This document shows, in pieces, positions 35,401-47,400 of a DNA stretch of 64,000 bases. Every line of letters starts with the position of its first letter. Positions within the stretch are counted from its first letter, which is position 1. The position numbers and the translations under genes were made by a program. The notes below the pieces were generated by a model that was not told where the DNA came from, did not search any database, and saw only the letters and a program-made list of their open reading frames with translations. The stretch comes from Dysidea avara (Eukaryota > Porifera > Demospongiae > Dictyoceratida > Dysideidae): the NCBI RefSeq assembly GCF_963678975.1, contig NC_089275.1, positions 24,427,977 through 24,491,976 on the forward strand, written 5' to 3'.

Positions 35401-38400
35401 GAAGGCAGTGGGATTCCCTTGTTAGCTAGACAGAGGGAATGTTTGCTGGCCTGTCTCAAAGATTCGGATCTCATTGCAAATGGTAGCCTAAAGTTCCAAT
35501 GCAGTCCATTCAGCACTGGTGTGATTTCTGGCCATGTTTCTCTTAGTTTCCTCAAGCAACTTGGTCAATATCATAGGAACCAGCAGTGTTGTCGAGTGAC
35601 TCTGGTGATTTGCCAAGAGATTGTAAGCAACAGACATGGGTCTCGATGGTATCATAGAGAAGTCTGAGATTGGCCAACCTATTACCGTATAGCGCAAAAT
35701 TTTGGCGGTGGAAAACATTGGCGAATTTGGCGAATAATTTTTCCATTCGCCAAAGTTTTACCCTCCAAAATTTTAGCCTTAATTGTGTCTGGTGCGGCCG
35801 CCCCTTCGCATAAAGAGGAACCCGGCTCGAATCCACTCTATGCGGAGGGGTGACCGTGCCAGTCGCCATGCAGACTAGCTATAGTATAGGTGTTGTGTGA
35901 GTTAACGTTAGAATGGCTGGTATTCTGAAATACTTTAAACCTGTGCCGACTCCATCATCGTCTTCTCCGAATCTTCCTGATCCAGATGGGCCGCTCAATA
36001 GAAAAATTCCAGCTAAAGCTATTGAATTGGCTAATGCAAAAGTTGCAGAGGCGACCAAAGTGCCACGTGGTCGTTCGCCATATTTTTATCTCACACCAGG
36101 TCAACGATACGAAGTAGGCAAGCGAGCTGCAGAACATGGAGTAACAGCTACTCTAAGGTATTATGCTGAGAAATATCCGAAACTTCCTCTCAAAGAAACC
36201 ACAGCAAGACGCTTGAAAGATTTGTACAAGGACACATTGAAACCTAAGGCGAAATCAAAGAAGGCCAAGCCGAAAGATGAGGGCTCCGATGTAGCCTCGG
36301 AAAATTCTGATGAAGAGCCCACGAAAGAGACAGAACCAGAAGAGGTAAAAGAATTGCCTCGTAAGAAAACAGGGCGGCCTTTGCTGCTAGGGGCTGATAT
36401 AGACACCCAAGTACAGGAATACATCAAAGATGTAAGGAGGCGGGGCTTAGCCGTTAATACTTCTGTAGTCATCGGCAGTGCACAAGGTATTTTGTTGTAC
36501 AAAGATGCAAATCTTCTTGCAGATAATGAAAAAGGAGCTGAAATTGAATTATCAAAGGACTGGGCAAAATATTTACTGAAGCGGATGGGGTTTGTGAAGA
36601 GAAAAGCCTGCAGTAAAGCTAAACTTGATGTTGAACGGTTCAAAGAAGTGAAAGAGGATTTCCTGTTAGACATTAAGAACATCGTTGCCATGGATGACAT
36701 TCCTGCAGAGCTTGTGATTAACTTTGATCAGACTGCTCTTAATTATGTACCAGTTACTCCCTGGACAATGGAAAAGCAAGGAGCAAAATAAGTTGAGGTG
36801 GTGGCTAAGGATGATAAACGGCAAATTACTGCAGTATTTGCTGGGTCAATGTCAGAAGATTTCTTGCCACCTCAATTAATTTATGAAGGTAAAACGACTC
36901 GATGTCTGCCTCAATATAAATTTCCTTCCTCGTGGCACATAACCTATTCAGATAACCATTGGTCCAATGAATTCACAATGAAAGAGTATGTTGAGAAGGT
37001 TTTGGTACCTTACAGCTGTATATTAACAGAAAACGAGCTGAACTGAATTTATCATCCAACCAACCTGCATTGCTCATTTTTGATAATTTTCAAAGCACAG
37101 ACCACTTCTTCTATGCTTAAACTGCTTGACAGTTACACAATCAATGTTGCTTTGCTCCCTGCAAATTGCATGGACAGATTACAACCACTTGATTTAAGTG
37201 TCAATAAGGCAGCAAAGGATTTCTTGCGCTCCAGGTTCCAAGATTGGTATGCTAAGCAGCTGTGTTCTCAGCTACAGGAAGAGTCAGAAACGCAAGCAGT
37301 AGATTTGAAACTATCCACAGTTAAGCCATTAAGTGCTGGATGGATTGAGTCCATGTACAATTACTTCAAGACTAAGCCTGAAATAATAAAGAATGGGTTC
37401 AAAGAAGCTGGGATCACTAACTGCTTGACGTCTGCAGATTCTGTTGCACCAAACACTGCTTATAGTGCCTAGCATATAATGACATTCTGCTGTAACTTTA
37501 ATCTGATTAGTTTCAATTTGATTATATACTAATGACAATCAATTGACATGTATAACTAGTGTAGTTTGGTCACAGTGTAAATAGATTAAGACTGAAATTA
37601 TTTACAATATACTACAACTCAGTATCTAAAGTGTTCTGCCAACATTACGTACGTGGGAATGGGGAAATACGATGCTTGTTAAAGCAGTTGATCAAATGTG
37701 CTCTCATTGATTCTTGCTTCAGCTGTAATTTGTTTAAATTTATCCCAAATGCAAGAGCTGTTGCAAAAGCTATGGCAAAAATCCCACAGTCAGTCCCTCC
37801 CTTCTGTTTTTGGGACTGCGAGACTGTTATCTTGAGCTTCTCTGACCCTACCTGGAACAGATTAGCAATCACATGTTCTGTTTCCTTGTCACAGTATTGA
37901 AATAATGAATCATAAACTCTGACTTCACCAAGCTGACAATTCAATGTTGTGGCAACTATCCAATGGCGTCTGCCTTTACAATGTATGATCTGGACTTTGT
38001 TCCTGACTAAAGTTTCTGTCATTTGTAACCGTCTGTCTTGGTATAATGTCGACACTAAACCATTCAGTTCCGAAAACTGTTCTTTTAATAGTTGCTGTGC
38101 AAAATTAATCTCAATATCACACAACTCTTCTCCCATTATGATTCTTTCTGTGTCAATACACTTAACCCTTTTCCTCAGAGGTGGCGCTTCTTCTGGACCT
38201 TCATTATGCTGCTCAGGTACAATTACAACAGGTAATTCGCAAGGTTGCTCTGAGGAAACCACAAGTTCCTGTCCTTGATTTGCAGCTGCAGGCAATGCTT
38301 GTTGATTGGTAGGTCGAGTAGGTGCACAAACTTCAAACACTTCCACTGACAGTGTGGACTGGATCAGTTTCTTAGCTTTCTGGCATTCATCGGCGTTAAC

Positions 38401-41400
38401 GGACTTGAAGATTAATTTACAAGGTATTTCTAGACCACCCTGAGGCAAATCCGAGGAGTACCTTCGAACTCCATTAATTATACAAACGAGCAATCCGCCT
38501 CTCCTAATAAATAACGAGCAAATCGTCGATATTCTTCTTGGCACATGACCTACAATTCGGTCACTTCCTCCTATTGCTTTCTTCACGGCCACAGCATACG
38601 GATCGTGACTGTTGCCAGGCTCACGCTCACATCCAAGTTCCTCGCCAATTATTGGATCATTCCATATTAGTTGGTATTCATGGTATCCGCGTATCATAGA
38701 TTCCACAGAAAGTATGAAGTCGAAACCCGCCATGTGGATGCTGCAGGATCAGTTGAGCCAATCACACACTCTATTTACTTCCCATCGTCACGTTACAGTC
38801 CCAGCTACATGACCTGTAAGGATATGAATTTAATATAGCTATAGTTATATTCATAGAGGCACAAAGGTTGTGCACAGCTGTTATAGTTTTGATACAGACT
38901 AGACCTCACGGCTCGCGGAGCGAGGGTGTGGCTATACCACACTATAATATGCGTTGGAGTTCAGGTTCTCCGTTTGGTGTAGTGAATGTTACGGAGAATT
39001 TGGCCGGGTTCGACTGTTTCGCTAATGTTTTACACTTGGATAGTCAGTGGAGCATTTCGCCAAAGTTTTTTTCGCCAATACCATTTTTTTGACGATTCGC
39101 CAAAGTTTTACGCCACCAATGTTTTGCGCTATACGGTAGATGGTTTAGGGAGATCTAGCAGGGCTTGAACATGGGCACTAATGATTCGATGTGACTACCC
39201 ATAGTGATCTTTCAATAGGGTCACTGAGGTCTGGTAATTGGTGTTGGTCAGGGGAAGCCTAGTAATCACTCTTGATGCCTCGCCTCGCAGTTGGGCTCTC
39301 AAGTAGGTCACACCTGTTAGAGTTGGGTTGGTGTCAATGGCAGCTTGGAAGCAGTCCCAAAGAGTAGTTTTGCCAAATAGCCTTTGTGGCCGCGGCTTGA
39401 GCAAGTGATCGTCCATTCAGTAGTCTCCGATCGCAGCACCAGAAATGATGGGGGAAATGACAATATAGTACAATGTTCGGGACGTGCTCTTCGTGATGCA
39501 CACGGATACAATATCACTCTACAATGCCATCACTATTCATTATGTGATAAGCTCTAAATATAGCACAGCATTACCATATTATATGTGTGTATGCGTGTGT
39601 GTATACAGTTAATCACATCATCAGATGAGCTGGCCCAACAGCCATGAGCTCAAAGCTCGGGTATCCACTCTCAGGGCCTGCACTGCTTTCTCAACCAGTA
39701 AGTACTAGTGTTAACTCTCTGCATGTTGTTACTGTCTACAAGGTCATCTCCTAATACTTCACTACTACAGGGTGTATACCAGTCTGTGTTAGCTGATTAA
39801 TTTCTTGTTACTGTCATCTTGTACAGCTGCTTTGAAGTAGCTATGATGTTGTCCTGTACTTGCAGATTAAATCCTCATTTGAACTCAAATCTCTCTCTTA
39901 GGACTTGCTCTGCAATGATGCTCCTTGCTGTGGCCTTGGTTTTCTAAGGTGGAATGCAGACTTTGCAGGTTTGCTTACTGGGCTTTCTTCCTGAGGCAAC
40001 TACATTTGAATAGTTTTGACACCAGGTTTGTAATAAGGTTATTCCATGAATTTTTGCAACACAATACATGCATTGGAGAACAGAGATGCTTGGTGTTACC
40101 ATTATAATTTTAACTTATTTTTGTTATTTCTTTTATGATGGAATCTGCCTTCGGCTTGTTTGATAGGCTGTCTGATGTACTTAATTCTCTACATGACCCA
40201 TCAGGGGTGGTGGAGCAGGCCAAAGAGTGAGAGGGCCAGGCTAGCTGTAAGTGAAGACCCCCCCCCCCCCCCCAAAAAAAAAAGGTAACTAGGTAACTAC
40301 CTGCTGACAATAGCTTCCCTCCACCAACTATATCTCCTTATTTATAACTACACATGGTAGCTTGCTATACTGCTCCTCTGACTACTGTGACTGTTCTATT
40401 AGAGTATCTCAATCTTTTCTTGCAAACATTGTCCCATAAAAGTGGGGGGGGGGTGGCAATAGCCCCCCTGTCTCCACTGCCCATGTGACCCTTACAAAAC
40501 TCTCATTCACCACACCCCTGAGAGTTCAGAAGACTTTTGCTGTAGCACTCTCTATCTGCTTGGTTGCTTGATTGTGTTCTGTGCAACTTTACTTTTCATG
40601 AATCTGTGAGAAGTATCTGAATCAATGCAATGTACCATGCATCAGCTCATATCCACTCACGGTTTGCACAAAAAGCACAAAATATGCAGTATAACCCCAG
40701 CTGCAGTGGGATCACAGGAAAAGTTTCATGGTTTTCCGTCAATAATGTCATTCTGTATTCTATAAGCCTGCATGCTATATGCTTAATAAATCAAACTGTA
40801 GCACTAGAATTGTATTTACATTAGCTTTTATCTGTGTACAAAGGTTCCTGTGTGTATTACAAGTATGTGTGCTCTATTCCATACCCAGAACATGTGATGG
40901 AGAATTGGAAGATCCTGATTTTGAAGGAATTAGTTATGTTATTAACTTTTTACAAAGGTGAGTGTAACACTATTTGTTGCTTACACCACATAGAGAGAAT
41001 GCTTGTATATTTACATTCTAAATACCTACAGTGCCAATAGGAGTGTAGGATAAAAAGACTATAATAGTTACAGTAGGTTGCTAACCTTGTTAATGAGGTC
41101 ACGAAGTATACCCTAGTTATGTTTTGATGGCCACTATATTGGAGTGGTCTTAACTTAAGAGGTAGCTGATATGGTACAGTTTTAATTTGTCCTACTGGTG
41201 TCACAATCAGTCTGCCAGTTGATGTAGCCAATTCACTTTAGGATATTTCAATTGAGGCTTAAAGTGCTAATGCATAATAGTAATAATGCTCTATCAGGGC
41301 TCAACCCAGAAAATAAACCTAGAGGGGGCGAAGTAAGTTGCTTTGGATTCTAGGGGGGTCTGGGGGCATGCTCTCCCAGGAAAATTTTGAAAATTTAGGT

Positions 41401-44400
41401 GTAAATATACTCATTTTTGGTGAAATTTTACTGTGATGCCATTGAATATTGACCATTGGATTATACAACTTTGGGACCAATTAAACCTTTCCATTTCTCA
41501 AGGCTTTAGGTATAAACCTAGGGGGGGCAATAGCTAACCCAGAGGGGGCCTGTGCCCCCCCCGCCCCCCCCCCCCCCCCTAGATTAACCCCTGTCTATGA
41601 TTATGAAAGTATCACGTATTTTATAATTACCGTATAGTATTTTGTTTTGTGTTGTAAATAATACAGTGTATATCCTAATAAAGTAGTCACCCTACTACAA
41701 CAGTCTAGCTAATATTAGTGATGCTGCTGATGTCATCCATGTGCAGATTCAATTTTGGAGAGTTTAATTCCCAAAAATTTTATGCCCCCAGACCCCTACA
41801 TAGTCATACTGTTCCTGGATACTAAATTCCTCGAGATTGAGGCACTCTGATCATAGATATTTGTAAGCTACCGTAAGCGTAGAAATTTTCATGGTGTATA
41901 AATTTTCATGGATTCCGTGGTACGTCTTACCCACGAAAATTAATCCACCCTAGAAAGATTACATACCAAGTTGAGTTGCCATCAATGCGCAATCAAACCC
42001 AGTGCCATCGTCGAGGCCATCATCTGTCTTGATCCGTCCTTGTCTAAATAATGCACCATCACTTCTTTTTAATGCACCATTGTGCAGTTTAGTGACACGT
42101 GAGGTACGAGGTGAGGTAAAACCGCCTGATCACAAATTCACGATGAAGTCTTTATTATCGTATTTCAATCGTCAGAAAGAGGAGAAAACAACGCCTAGTG
42201 AGGACGATGATGATACTTCTAACAAGGATAGCAAAGCGCCCTCAAGCAAAGTTGTTAATGAAGCTTGCCACCTGGTTTGTTTGGTGGAAGAACGTGGGAA
42301 GAGCAAAGGTGATTACATGAAACTTTCACTTACAGAAAAGGCAACCATCGGGAAATATGTTAGTGAACACAGGGTGGTAGCTGCTGTTAAGGAATTTGAT
42401 AAGAAGAATCTTTTAAAAGGAAAGCAGCGTTAGGGTTGGCGAGATGCCTACCTTAAAGATTTCAAAAAGAAAAATCAAGAAGCCAAACCTAGTGAGAAGG
42501 TTTTTGTCACCTCACTTTCCACCAAAAAAACATGGAAGGCCTGTGCTTTTGGTTGCAAAGTTGGATGAACATTTGCATCACTTACTGGTTGAGATGAGAG
42601 TAAGAGGTACATCTGTTGGGACTACTGTAGTTATGGGTGTTGCTGAGGGAATACTGATGAAGTATAAATCCCAATTCAAGAGTGGCATCAAGTTGAACAA
42701 GGAATGGGCTCGGAGAGTTCTGCACCACACGGGGTTTACTAAAAGAAAAGTCAACAGTAAATCCAAAGTGCTTCCAGAGAATTTTGATGAAATTAGGGAT
42801 CAATTCCTGACTGATGTACGATCAGTCATTTAAATTGAGGATGTGCATGGTTATCAACTGGGACCACACTGCTATGAAAATTGTCCCGTCTATGAATTGG
42901 ACAATGAAGAAGAAAGGAACTAAAAGAGTGGAATAGCTGGTATCGATGATAAACGGCAAATAACAGCAGTTTTTGCCTGTGCCATGTCTGGCAAGTTTCT
43001 ACCAATGCAGTTAATATATAAAGGTACAACCACCAAATGCTTACCTAAGCTTAAGGATGAAGGTTTTCCATCGGATTGGCACATTACATACACTGCAACC
43101 ATTGGGCCAATGAGACCACCACAATGGCATATCTTAAAAAGGTGATCGTTCCTTATGTTAAGAAAGAGAGAGAAAGACTCAAGCTTGATAACACCCATTG
43201 TGCACTTGCCTTGTTTGATGTGTTCAAAGGGCAGTGCACTGCCAAAGTCCTTGAACTGCTTGAAGAAAATAACATTCTTTTTGTCACAGTTCCAAACAAT
43301 TGTACTGACAGGCTCCAACCATTGGATCTGTCAGTAAACAAGCCAGCCAAAGATTTTGTTCGAGCTAAGTTCAGGGAGTGATATGGGAGTCAGATTTGTA
43401 AACAACTCGATGATGGCATAAAGGAGGATGTTGACATGAGAATGACTACAATGAAACCGATTACAGCTCAATGGATGATAGATTTACATGGTTATGTTTA
43501 GTGATGTGCGATGATACTTGATATGATGATACTTGATACTTATCGGGCAATACTCCAGCTGTATCGCGATACCGATACACATGTACACATATCGATATTT
43601 AAACTTGGCTTCTTTGTACAAATGATGCACTGTATTGCATATCGATATTGTATCGTGACTACGCAGCTGTTAGATACAGATATACCATTTCAAGCATATA
43701 ACACATCACTAGTTATGTTTCATCTCGACCCAGTATTGTGATGAATGCACATGGTTTCTGAGCTGCTGGCCTTTAATACCATTGTTAACATATAGCTACT
43801 TACTCAAGTTTATTTGATTATTATATTCTCAAAATGTACAATTAATTGTTCATTTGATTTGTAAAATTATTGTAAATTAAATCAGTCATCAAGTTACATG
43901 TCAATTAAACAGTACCGGGTATAGCACACATACATGTACTTCAGTTATGGAATCATGGAAAAGGACAGATACACCTTTGTTCAAAGCAAATTTGTAGGTG
44001 AGGACGTAAGCTATCTTGCTGAAACCTAAAACCAGATTCAATGCCAAAAGCTAAATTTGTAACAAAAGTAACAGCATATACTCCGCAGTCTGTCACACCC
44101 ACTTGTCTTTGTACAGTAGCCATGCTGAAGTTGATACTTGACCCCAGAGCCTTTTCGATCTTGCATTTTGTGTTTTCATCCACATCTGTGTACAGCGAAT
44201 CATACACATTGATCTCCCCAGGTTGGCAACCAATAGTGCTCACTGTTATCCAGTGACAACCTCGGCAATGCATGATTGAATGTAATTGTTTGTCCAGAAG
44301 CCAATGGAATCATTCAGAAGAGTATTTTTCAGGCCTTGATATGTAGGGAACTGATGCAGTATCAGCTTCTGTGCAGTATTCATGTGTGTATCTGTTAATT

Positions 44401-47400
44401 CCTGTCCCACTGAAAGGATCTCTCTGTCTGAAATTTTTAACACAATATTAAATATACGGACCCATTCCATGTTAGCATTTTGATCAACTTCTTTGCCTGT
44501 CTGCTCTTTACTATCTACTATTCAGCTTGGCTCGCTTTGCAGGTTTATTCTCAACGATCACATCCTCATTCTTCACCTCATCCTTACCACCAACGTCCTT
44601 AGTTGACTTACTTGTTGCAACTTTAGATTTTGCAGCAGCACTTGCTGAACTCGTTGCTTTCGTTACTTTCTGTATGTATTTTGGATCTCCTGTGAATATC
44701 AGCAGGCATGGAATTTCCAGTCCTCCCTGTGAAATGTCACGTGAATACTGCTTGCTGCCCGTAACTTTGCAGTGTATTGTCCCACCACGTCGCATAAACA
44801 AAGAACAGATTGCAGAAATTTTTCTGGGCACGTGGCCGACAACATTTCCACGTTTTATTACAGATACAGCAAACGAATCAAATGCATTTCCTGTCTCCAT
44901 TGTACATTTTAATACTTCACTACGAGTGGCCTCCCATACATCCTTGTAGACATGGTAGCCCCTCACGACAGAATCGCAGTAATATCGCACCATTTCTTTT
45001 GGTATTTTGGAGAACCACGGAAGTGTACGGAGTTAACTAGCTAGATTTGTAATGGGTAGCTAGATTTGTGATGAAACTGCACAGCTATGTTTTCTTCGTT
45101 GCCATCTATTATTATTAGCGTCTTCTATCGCTTGCTTTGGCAACTGGCACTGGCTGGCAAATGCAAGCTACCCACAAAAATAAAGACCCACGAAATTCCC
45201 TTCTGACGAAAACACAAAAATTTATCCTGCAAAATTTAATACGCTTACGGTATAATATCTGTGCTCTAATAGAGCAGTCACTGAATACAACAGTCAATAT
45301 CAAGAGTTCATAATAATTATCTGTATACAAATTAGCTGACAGTAGTATTCTGATTTCAGAGGGTCTAATTTCAAACTTTCATGGAGGGTATTCCCCTAGA
45401 CCCCCTATACTGACATGTTCCAGATGATAGTGTGCAAGACATGTCATCTCCTGGATAAGCACCCCCTCCACATAAAAAGGGTGACTTATTCAGGGAGGTA
45501 CATGCTTAATCATCTATCTTGTAAAGTCCAGTTGATTCACTGGAATTGCAGGTAGCAAAGCATTTGTATAGACAACTATTTGGTGTAATACAATCAGCAC
45601 AAGTGTTCAGAGGTATTTTTAGAGGGCTAAGCCCCTCTTTGATGGAGCTACAGCACCCTTTGCCCCTACAGCACCCTTTGCCCCCATGAATGGCTGGTAC
45701 ATATGTGTACAAAAGAGAAAATGAACAGGGTGTTATAGACAAAGCAACTGTTGATCACTGGGTCTGAGCTAGTACATGTGTACTTGTATGAATTCACTAC
45801 ACTCATGTTTATTGTGTTACAGATATCCTCATGAAGATTTAGTTTTCAAGTATACAAAATGGGCTCTTCATAAAAATGAAATGCTTGCCGCTACAGTGAG
45901 TATAATACGTTCATGTACATTATATGTAGTAGTCAATTGGTAGTTATGTACAATAGGGGTGAGCAGCATTGACCAATATCATACCACGATATTTTAATTA
46001 TAGTTATATTGTGGTGTTACTAAATACCCACTAAATATGTATAAGCTTCCATTACATCAATAGCCTACACAGTACTTACTGTACTCTTCAAGTGGGAAAA
46101 CAACTTGGAGGTGCTGGCCAGCAAACTTTTTTTGACAGAGGTGACAAATAACACTCCCATATTTGACTTGAGCACCTTTCTAATAGTCTTATGTTACACT
46201 CTTTGCTCCACTCTTGCTAACCAGTTCTGCTATAATACTGTTTGAATAATTTGAAAACAGTTAATTTTGGTATTACTGGTATTCTCAGTATGTCTGTACA
46301 CGTTATTAATGAACGTTAAATATTTAATTATTCAGTTTAGAAAAAAACAAAACTAAATTAAATATCAGTACATGTATATTGCCCTCTGCTAATATACAAT
46401 TCACTTTAGACATTACTGCATACATGTGTGATGTATTATTTTATTGCTTAGATTTTTACTGATCGTCCAAAGAACGAGTATAGCAGCGATTCATTTTTAC
46501 CAGAAGTTGTGCTAGATTGTTTAAAGCCATACCCTACTGCCTCCATGCTATATTTGGAATATTTAGTATTTGTTCAAAAGAGTGAGGTAAGTACTTAATA
46601 GCAAAGTTGTCACACTGTTTTTACTCTGTTTGTGTAAGTAGTAGTAGTAGCATACTATGTGTATTATAGAAAGAAGAAAATCATACTGAGTTAGCAAGCC
46701 TCTATGTGGATAAACTGTTGAAGATTAAAACCCGGTACAATGATGACTACAGGAAAGCCAGGTACAGTATTTGTGGTGTATTGAAATGTGTATGTTCTAT
46801 TAGAGTACTATACTGTAGCTTATGCTGCAAACTTACTATAGCAGATAGAACAGCAAGATTTAGTGTATACTTATAGTATTTACAGTGTAATTAGTGTATT
46901 TCCACAATGCGTTACTTTTTTGTCATTACATCTATGCTTTTCAACTAAGTACTGTATGTGTATTGTCATAGTATGCATGCGTACATGGTTAGTAATTAGT
47001 TGTTTTTCTATGGGTTACAGGCAGGCCTTGAAGACGTTTCTAGAGAGTTCCAATATGTATAGACCAGCTGTTGTATTGGGTAAGATCAAGGATACTGACT
47101 TACAACTGGAGTGTGCTTTGGTCTATGGAAAGGTACTTATACCACATGTTGAATTTGTTTTGTGAATGCTGTGTTTAAATGTCTGTACACTGTACATGGC
47201 AGAAATAATGTTCAGAATTCCATCCCCAATAGTTTGGTATAAACCCCTACTGGTATTTATACAATGGTTTGTTAAAATACTCCAGTGGAACATATGAACA
47301 CTCCATTTGAACTGTCGCATTCATAGTTTTTGTAATACAATAAGAAGATAATTTAGATATTTGAAACAGCACTCACAATTAAAGATTCGAAGATTGGTTG

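Larger units (their letters stand above)
35685..39136. mobile_element. Two-gene pogo-like DNA transposon, copy 1
   Basis: The 3452 bp element is bounded by TA on both sides (35683-35684 and 39137-39138). The ends CCGTATAGCGCAAAA (left) and TTTTGCGCTATACGG (right) are exact complements; subterminal TTTGGCGAA / TTCGCCAAA units repeat at both ends. It carries a transposase (plus) and a HIRAN/Ulp1-type protein (minus) whose 3' ends face each other across about 170 bp. It sits inside BEL/Pao gag, so it is younger than that element. The transposase is damaged by one stop and one frameshift; the second gene is intact. Confidence 0.9.
30813..39613 (-). mobile_element. BEL/Pao LTR retrotransposon (degenerate, nested insertion)
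   Basis: Read on the minus strand the element runs 5' LTR (39446-39613, right), gag, protease, reverse transcriptase, RNase H, integrase, 3' LTR (30813-31010, left). Domain order and the gag, protease and integrase signatures are those of BEL/Pao. Multiple frameshifts and stops break every gene, and a 3.45 kb DNA transposon (35685-39136) interrupts gag; without it the element is about 5.3 kb. It lies in the antisense direction in a TGFBRAP1 intron. The outer part of the right LTR is lost and replaced by an inverted fragment of the element itself (39614-39727). Confidence 0.88.
41871..45250. mobile_element. Two-gene pogo-like DNA transposon, copy 2 (older)
   Basis: Ends CCGTAAGCGTA (left) and TACGCTTACGG (right), each flanked by TA (41869-41870, 45251-45252). 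It has the same gene order as copy 1: transposase on plus, HIRAN/Ulp1 protein on minus, convergent. Both genes are broken by stops and frameshifts and the protein sequences have diverged strongly from copy 1, so this is a different subfamily, not a recent duplicate. A 213 bp hAT MITE (43499-43711) splits the transposase tail. Confidence 0.88.

Noticed and set aside
36161-36700. 179-codon minus ORF
   Set aside because: Antisense of the transposase, whose plus-strand frame has domain homology.
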